Shown here: positions 60,347 to 64,000 of the stretch, piece after piece
Layout: each line of letters opens with the position of its first letter
Position numbering within the stretch: position 1 is the stretch's first letter
Assembly (NCBI RefSeq): GCF_019977655.1
Contig: NZ_AP024849.1
Location: forward strand, 2,637,001 to 2,701,000
Direction of reading: 5' to 3'
Origin: Clostridium gelidum
GTDB taxonomy: Bacteria; Bacillota; Clostridia; Clostridiales; Clostridiaceae
Length of the DNA: 64,000 nucleotides
Translations under genes and position numbers: made by a program
The notes under the pieces: model-generated
What the model saw: only the letters and a program-made list of their open reading frames with translations
The model's database searches: none
Told to the model about the DNA's origin: nothing

Positions 60347-60790
60347 ATGGATATATCATCAATAGTAATAGCTATATTTATATTAATAGTAGATATAGTT
60401 GTTATTACAATAGACCTAAAGCATAAATTGATAATTGTTGGGAAAAACAAATATAGAATAATAATGCCAATAACCGTAATTATATTTATTATTATTACAG
60501 CTTTATCTAAAGAATTTAAAATACAAGATATTATAGTATTAATAGAAATATTACCACTTGCATTTGTTGGAAATAAATGCGGAATAACAGAAAAAGGATT
60601 ATTAACAAATTCCTATATAATTAAGTGGGGAAAGATTGAAAGCTATTCATTAAAAGAACAAGAAGATAAATACATACTTTGTTACAAAACCAATGTAGGT
60701 ACAAAAAAACTGTGTTTCAAGAATGAGGATAAAGATGCAGTGAAAAAGTACTTATTAGGAATAAAAGAATTAAGATATTCTAGAAAATAA
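60347..60790 (+). CDS. Membrane protein, DUF5673-like (paralog 2)
   Basis: 147 aa. Three hydrophobic segments (IVIAIFILIVDIVVITIDLK, YRIIMPITVIIFIIITALSK, IVLIEILPLAFVG) and a tail with GNKCGITEKGLLTNSYIIKW and LKEQEDKYILCYKT. It is paralogous to the gene at 59814, from which it is separated by 89 bases, so a tandem duplication is likely. SD AGGAAAGC. Co-directional with topB but probably a separate unit. Confidence 0.7.
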   Translation: MDISSIVIAIFILIVDIVVITIDLKHKLIIVGKNKYRIIMPITVIIFIIITALSKEFKIQDIIVLIEILPLAFVGNKCGITEKGLLTNSYIIKWGKIESYSLKEQEDKYILCYKTNVGTKKLCFKNEDKDAVKKYLLGIKELRYSRK

Positions 60791-60837
60791 ATTATAGAGA
60801 AGACTTTAAGAAGTTACTTGAGAGAGGAAGATAAAAA

Positions 60838-63039
60838 ATGAGTAAAACTCTTGTATTAGCTGAAAAACCAAGTGTTGGTAGAGATTTAGCTAAAGTTTTA
60901 AAATGCAATCAAAATAAAGGTGCCTATATAGAAGGACCTAATTATATAGTAACTTGGGCATTAGGCCATTTAGTTACATTACTTGATCCAGAAGGTTATG
61001 GAGATAAGTATAAGAAATGGAGCATGGAAACACTTCCAATGTTACCTAAAGAAATGAAACTTACAGTTATCCAAAAGACAGGTAAGCAATTTAACGAAGT
61101 AAAGAAGCAAATGCTAAGACCTGATGTAAGTGATTTAGTTATTGCAACAGATGCAGGACGTGAAGGAGAATTAGTTGCAAGATGGATAATTGAAAAGGCT
61201 GGATTTAAAAAGCCAATAAAAAGACTTTGGATATCTTCACAAACTGATAAAGCGATTTTAGATGGATTTAAAAATCTAAAACCAGGTGCAGCTTATGAAA
61301 ATTTATATAAAGCAGCCCAAGCAAGAGCAGAAGCAGATTGGATAATTGGACTTAATGTAACCAGAGCTTTAACATGCAAATATAATGCTCAATTGTCAGC
61401 AGGAAGAGTTCAATCTCCAACTGTGGCTATGATAGCCCAAAGAGAAGAAGAAATTAAGAATTTTAAGCCTAAGGATTATTACACAATCATAGGTAATACT
61501 AGTGATTTCTCTATTGAATGGATTAATAAAGATAACACTAATAGGACATTTGATGAGAGTTTAGCAAAAAAAATAGTTGGAGCAATTAGAGGTAAAGACG
61601 GAGACGTTACTGAAATTACAGAGACTAACAAAAAACAATATGCACCAGCTCTTTATGATTTAACAGAACTTCAAAGAGATTGTAATAGAATTTTTGGATA
61701 TTCAGCAAAACAAACATTATCTATAATGCAAAGACTTTATGAAAATTATAAGATTTTGACATATCCAAGAACAGATTCAAGATATGTAACAAAGGATATA
61801 GTTCCAACAATAAAAGATAGGTTAAAGGCAATTTCTGTTGCTAATTATGCAAAAAGTGCAACTGAAATATTAAGGGGAAACATTGTCGCAAGTAAAAGTT
61901 TTGTAGATGATAGCAAGGTAACAGATCACCATGCAATTATTCCAACAGAACAAAGAGTTAGCCTTGGAATTTTAAGCTCAGATGAAAGAAATGTTTATGA
62001 TTTAGTAATAAAGAGATTTTTAAGTGTTTTACTTCCACCATTTGAATTTATTCAAACAGGAATTAAAGTAAAAATAGGAGATGAAATTTTTATAGCTAAA
62101 GGTAAAGTTATAACATCTAAGGGTTGGAAGATGGTTTATGACAAAGTAGATGACCTTGAAGAAAATAGTGAAGAAGGAATGCTTAAAGAACAAGTCTTGC
62201 CAAAGTTAAATAAAGGTGCAAAACTTAAAATTAATAATATTGAAATCAAAAATCATAAGACTAAACCACCTGCAAGATTTACTGAAGGTACTCTTTTATC
62301 AGCTATGGAAAATCCACAAAAGTATATTACCATAGATAAAGAGTCTGCTAAGACTTTAGGTGAAACAGGTGGACTTGGAACAGTTGCAACAAGAGCAGAT
62401 ATTATAGAAAAGTTATTTAATTCTTTTGTAATAGAAAAGAGGGGCAAGGAATTAGTTCCAACATCAAAAGGAAAACAACTTATGGAACTTGTACCAAAGG
62501 ATCTAAAATCACCACTTTTAACTGCTAGATGGGAAAAAGAGCTTGATGATATAAGTAAGGGGAAAACAAATGTTCGTGATTTTATAGGAAGAATGAGAAA
62601 TTATGCAACAGCATTAGTTCAAGATGTTAAATTTAGTACAGATAAATATACTCATGATAACTTAACTGGAAAGAAATGCCCACAATGTGGCAAGTATATG
62701 TTAGAAGTTAAAGGGAAAAATGGTGTAATGAATGTATGCCAAGATAGAGAATGTGGTCACAGAGAGAACGTATCAAGAGTCTCAAATGCAAGATGCCCTG
62801 AATGTAAAAAGAAACTAGAAATTAGAGGGCATGGAGATGGAGAGATATATGTTTGTGCAAGCAGCACCTGTAACTTTAGAGAAAAATCAGCTCAATTCCA
62901 AAAGAGATTTGATGGAAAAGGAAAAGTTGATAAAAGAGAAGTAAATAATTATATGAACAAAATGAAAAAGGAAGCAGAGGACTTTAATGATAATCCGTTT
63001 GCTGCACTACTCGGTGGAATGAAATTCGACGGTAAATAA
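60838..63039 (+). CDS. topB: DNA topoisomerase III
   Basis: 733 aa, typical for the clostridial/Bacillus TopB. TOPRIM: LVLAEKPSVGRDLAKVLK (E9) and VIATDAGREGELVARWII. Active-site Tyr in LTYPRTDSRYVTKD. The central topoisomerase domain has PTEQRVSLGIL and ARFTEGTLLSAMENPQKYIT. The C-terminal part holds two zinc-ribbon-like blocks (CPQCGKYMLEV...CQDRECGH and CPECKKKLEI...CASSTCNF). It decatenates and relaxes negatively supercoiled DNA. SD AGAGAGGAAG; terminator at 63101. Confidence 0.95.
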   Translation: MSKTLVLAEKPSVGRDLAKVLKCNQNKGAYIEGPNYIVTWALGHLVTLLDPEGYGDKYKKWSMETLPMLPKEMKLTVIQKTGKQFNEVKKQMLRPDVSDLVIATDAGREGELVARWIIEKAGFKKPIKRLWISSQTDKAILDGFKNLKPGAAYENLYKAAQARAEADWIIGLNVTRALTCKYNAQLSAGRVQSPTVAMIAQREEEIKNFKPKDYYTIIGNTSDFSIEWINKDNTNRTFDESLAKKIVGAIRGKDGDVTEITETNKKQYAPALYDLTELQRDCNRIFGYSAKQTLSIMQRLYENYKILTYPRTDSRYVTKDIVPTIKDRLKAISVANYAKSATEILRGNIVASKSFVDDSKVTDHHAIIPTEQRVSLGILSSDERNVYDLVIKRFLSVLLPPFEFIQTGIKVKIGDEIFIAKGKVITSKGWKMVYDKVDDLEENSEEGMLKEQVLPKLNKGAKLKINNIEIKNHKTKPPARFTEGTLLSAMENPQKYITIDKESAKTLGETGGLGTVATRADIIEKLFNSFVIEKRGKELVPTSKGKQLMELVPKDLKSPLLTARWEKELDDISKGKTNVRDFIGRMRNYATALVQDVKFSTDKYTHDNLTGKKCPQCGKYMLEVKGKNGVMNVCQDRECGHRENVSRVSNARCPECKKKLEIRGHGDGEIYVCASSTCNFREKSAQFQKRFDGKGKVDKREVNNYMNKMKKEAEDFNDNPFAALLGGMKFDGK

Positions 63040-63100
63040 AGTGTATTAAACACATTTGAAATATTAAAGAAAAAATATTAAATTTGCTAATAAAAAAATG

Positions 63101-63153
63101 ATACCTATAGACTGGACACATGAAAAAAGTGTTTAGTCTGTAGGTATTTTTTT
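63101..63153 (+). terminator. Intrinsic terminator of topB
   Basis: ATACCTATAGACTGGACAC pairs with GTGTTTAGTCTGTAGGTAT, followed by TTTTTTTG. Confidence 0.9.
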
Positions 63154-63168
63154 GTTCCCATTAATGTA

Positions 63169-63467
63169 ACTTATTTATAAGGATATCCGCCGCCTCAAGG
63201 GGCATAATATTCCATAGGACTGTGAAAATTTCGCTGGAAGCATCTAAATAGGTTGCCCCCATTTATGCATGCTCCCAATATACATTGTGACAAGAATAAA
63301 TGGAACAACCTTCCATTAAGAAGCTTCAACAGCTTATTTTGAATGCCTATTCCAGAAACATGTATCCAATTTCTCTGTTTGGATATGCTCTTAAGTATGG
63401 TAAAAGTTGAATATAATACAAAGCATAAGTATAAGTATAAGTATAAGCTCTGTTGTGTGTGTATCTA
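63169..63467. mobile_element. Foldback MITE-like element, copy 3 (left end degenerate)
   Basis: The interior matches copy 2: GATATCCGCCG, GGACTGTGAAAATTTCGCTG, GGTTGCCCCCAT, AATGGAACAACC, AAGAAGCTTCA and TGTATCCAATTTCTCTGTTT. The right terminus TGTTGTGTGTGTATCTA then TA follows the pattern of the other copies, but the left TIR is missing or mutated. Also an ATAAGT triplication (63425-63445). No gene; the track's 60-aa ORF here is not real. Confidence 0.7.
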
Positions 63468-63500
63468 TATATGTTTAAATAATGATTTTATAAATAAGAA

Positions 63501-63537
63501 TTCTAAAGTTCTAATATTCTCGTAAAGAACTTTAGAA
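63501..63537. terminator. Inverted repeat after the foldback element
   Basis: TTCTAAAGTTCT (63501-63512) and AGAACTTTAGAA (63526-63537) are perfect complements. Terminator-like or remnant of another unit. Confidence 0.45.
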
Positions 63538-63656
63538 CTTAATAATTTTAGAATTTGCTTGTAAAATGCGGGTTAAGAGATATGTGGAAACTTTATTGCA
63601 ACATATATATATTGATTTTTTGTAAGGTAATATAAAAGAATATGAGGTGCTTATAA

Positions 63657-63922
63657 ATGGCAGAAAGTAATACATAGGTAGAAAAAATGCTGAGAAGTTG
63701 TGGATTTTTAATGTAATAATGTTACTTGTATTAACGTTTGGATTAGTATTAATGCATATTTAGCCTATTATTTTATTATTTCCTTATAAATTGGTTTTTA
63801 GTTTTTTATCTTATGAAAAAAATATTCATACAAAAGGTAGAAGTATGGGGCTTATAGGTCAAGTCGGATTAAAATATCATTTAGCTGTGGTTATTGGATT
63901 ACTAATAGCAATCATACTGTAA
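63657..63922 (+). pseudogene. Decayed small membrane protein gene
   Basis: An ATG with TGAGGTG SD begins MAESNT and then hits TAG. One frame over, IGRKNAEKLWIFNVIMLLVL and TFGLVLMHI run on to a TAG, and PIILLFPYKLVFSFLSYEKN through VVIGLLIAIIL continue in the same frame to the stop at 63922. So one frameshift (near 63672) and one nonsense codon (about 63762). Two to three hydrophobic segments; no family recognised. Confidence 0.7.
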
Positions 63923-64000
63923 AAAAATGCTTAGGTTTCAACAATAAACTCTTATACTTTGAGGTTTAATAACAACAATATAGGAGAATAATAAAATAAA

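Noticed and set aside
63343..63525. 60-aa plus-strand ORF
   Set aside because: It lies in the foldback element copy 3 and its sequence reflects an ATAAGT repeat; no SD.
1..64000. tRNA, rRNA or CRISPR array
   Set aside because: No cloverleaf core, rRNA segment or regularly spaced direct repeats were recognised by reading; a dedicated scan (tRNAscan, CRISPR finder) would be decisive.

Overview
The window is very AT-rich and has strong AGGAGG-type ribosome binding sites, many intrinsic terminators and low-GC codon use. With FapA/DUF342, DUF4489, Bce-type and ThrE-type genes, this points to the chromosome of a Clostridium sensu stricto (solventogenic/butyric type, C. beijerinckii-like by inference). 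No rRNA, tRNA, CRISPR array or intact prophage was seen.

Layout. 0-8.7 kb is core-like: two paralogous tiny lysine-rich proteins flanking a membrane protein and RNase Z, a FapA/DUF342 protein, a beta-helix hexapeptide protein, Fe/Mn superoxide dismutase, a pentapeptide-repeat protein and DegV. 9-17 kb holds an SDR oxidoreductase, a methyltransferase, a CDP-alcohol phosphatidyltransferase, a GNAT, a fused ABM-domain protein, NUDIX, ANT(6)-like aminoglycoside adenylyltransferase, HxlR and PNPOx-like genes among decayed fragments (Fic-like, adenosine deaminase, a frameshifted gene, an HxlR/ABM chimera). 17-23 kb has aat (minus strand) and a three-gene polysaccharide operon (membrane-anchored glycoside hydrolase, HEAT-repeat protein, GT2 synthase). 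23.5-35.8 kb is a turnover zone: six GNAT acetyltransferases and a GNAT remnant, single-gene cargo with its own promoters, and many pseudogenes (AroB-like, M42 peptidase, pyrophosphatase/MBL chimera, HAD, frameshifted lipoprotein), plus rpiA, a choline-binding-repeat protein and a cupin. 36-39.4 kb has an ECF sigma/PadR/FtsW-like operon, a GNAT and an HD-domain protein. 39.5-49.2 kb has an AAA-ATPase/PD-(D/E)XK protein, a complete ISLre2-family element with a readable 9-bp target duplication, and a BceRS-S41 peptidase-BceAB antimicrobial-peptide resistance module, closed by a shredded second copy of the AAA/nuclease gene. 49.3-63 kb returns to core-like genes: ArsR, MATE pump, GshF glutathione synthase, DUF4489, ThrE-type exporter halves, glyA, isochorismatase-like hydrolase, small hypotheticals, paralogous DUF5673-like membrane proteins and topB.

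The most unusual signal is a family of about 290-310 bp foldback elements (8712-8998, 23162-23471, and a left-truncated copy at 63169-63467). They carry terminal inverted repeats flanked by TA, nested stems whose sequences differ between copies while pairing is kept, and a nearly invariant internal-loop motif. Two copies sit between a gene's stop codon and that gene's terminator. They look like Tc1/IS630-type MITEs, possibly also expressed as structured RNA. The second strong signal is the reconstruction of the empty ISLre2 site from the remnant at 49.2 kb.
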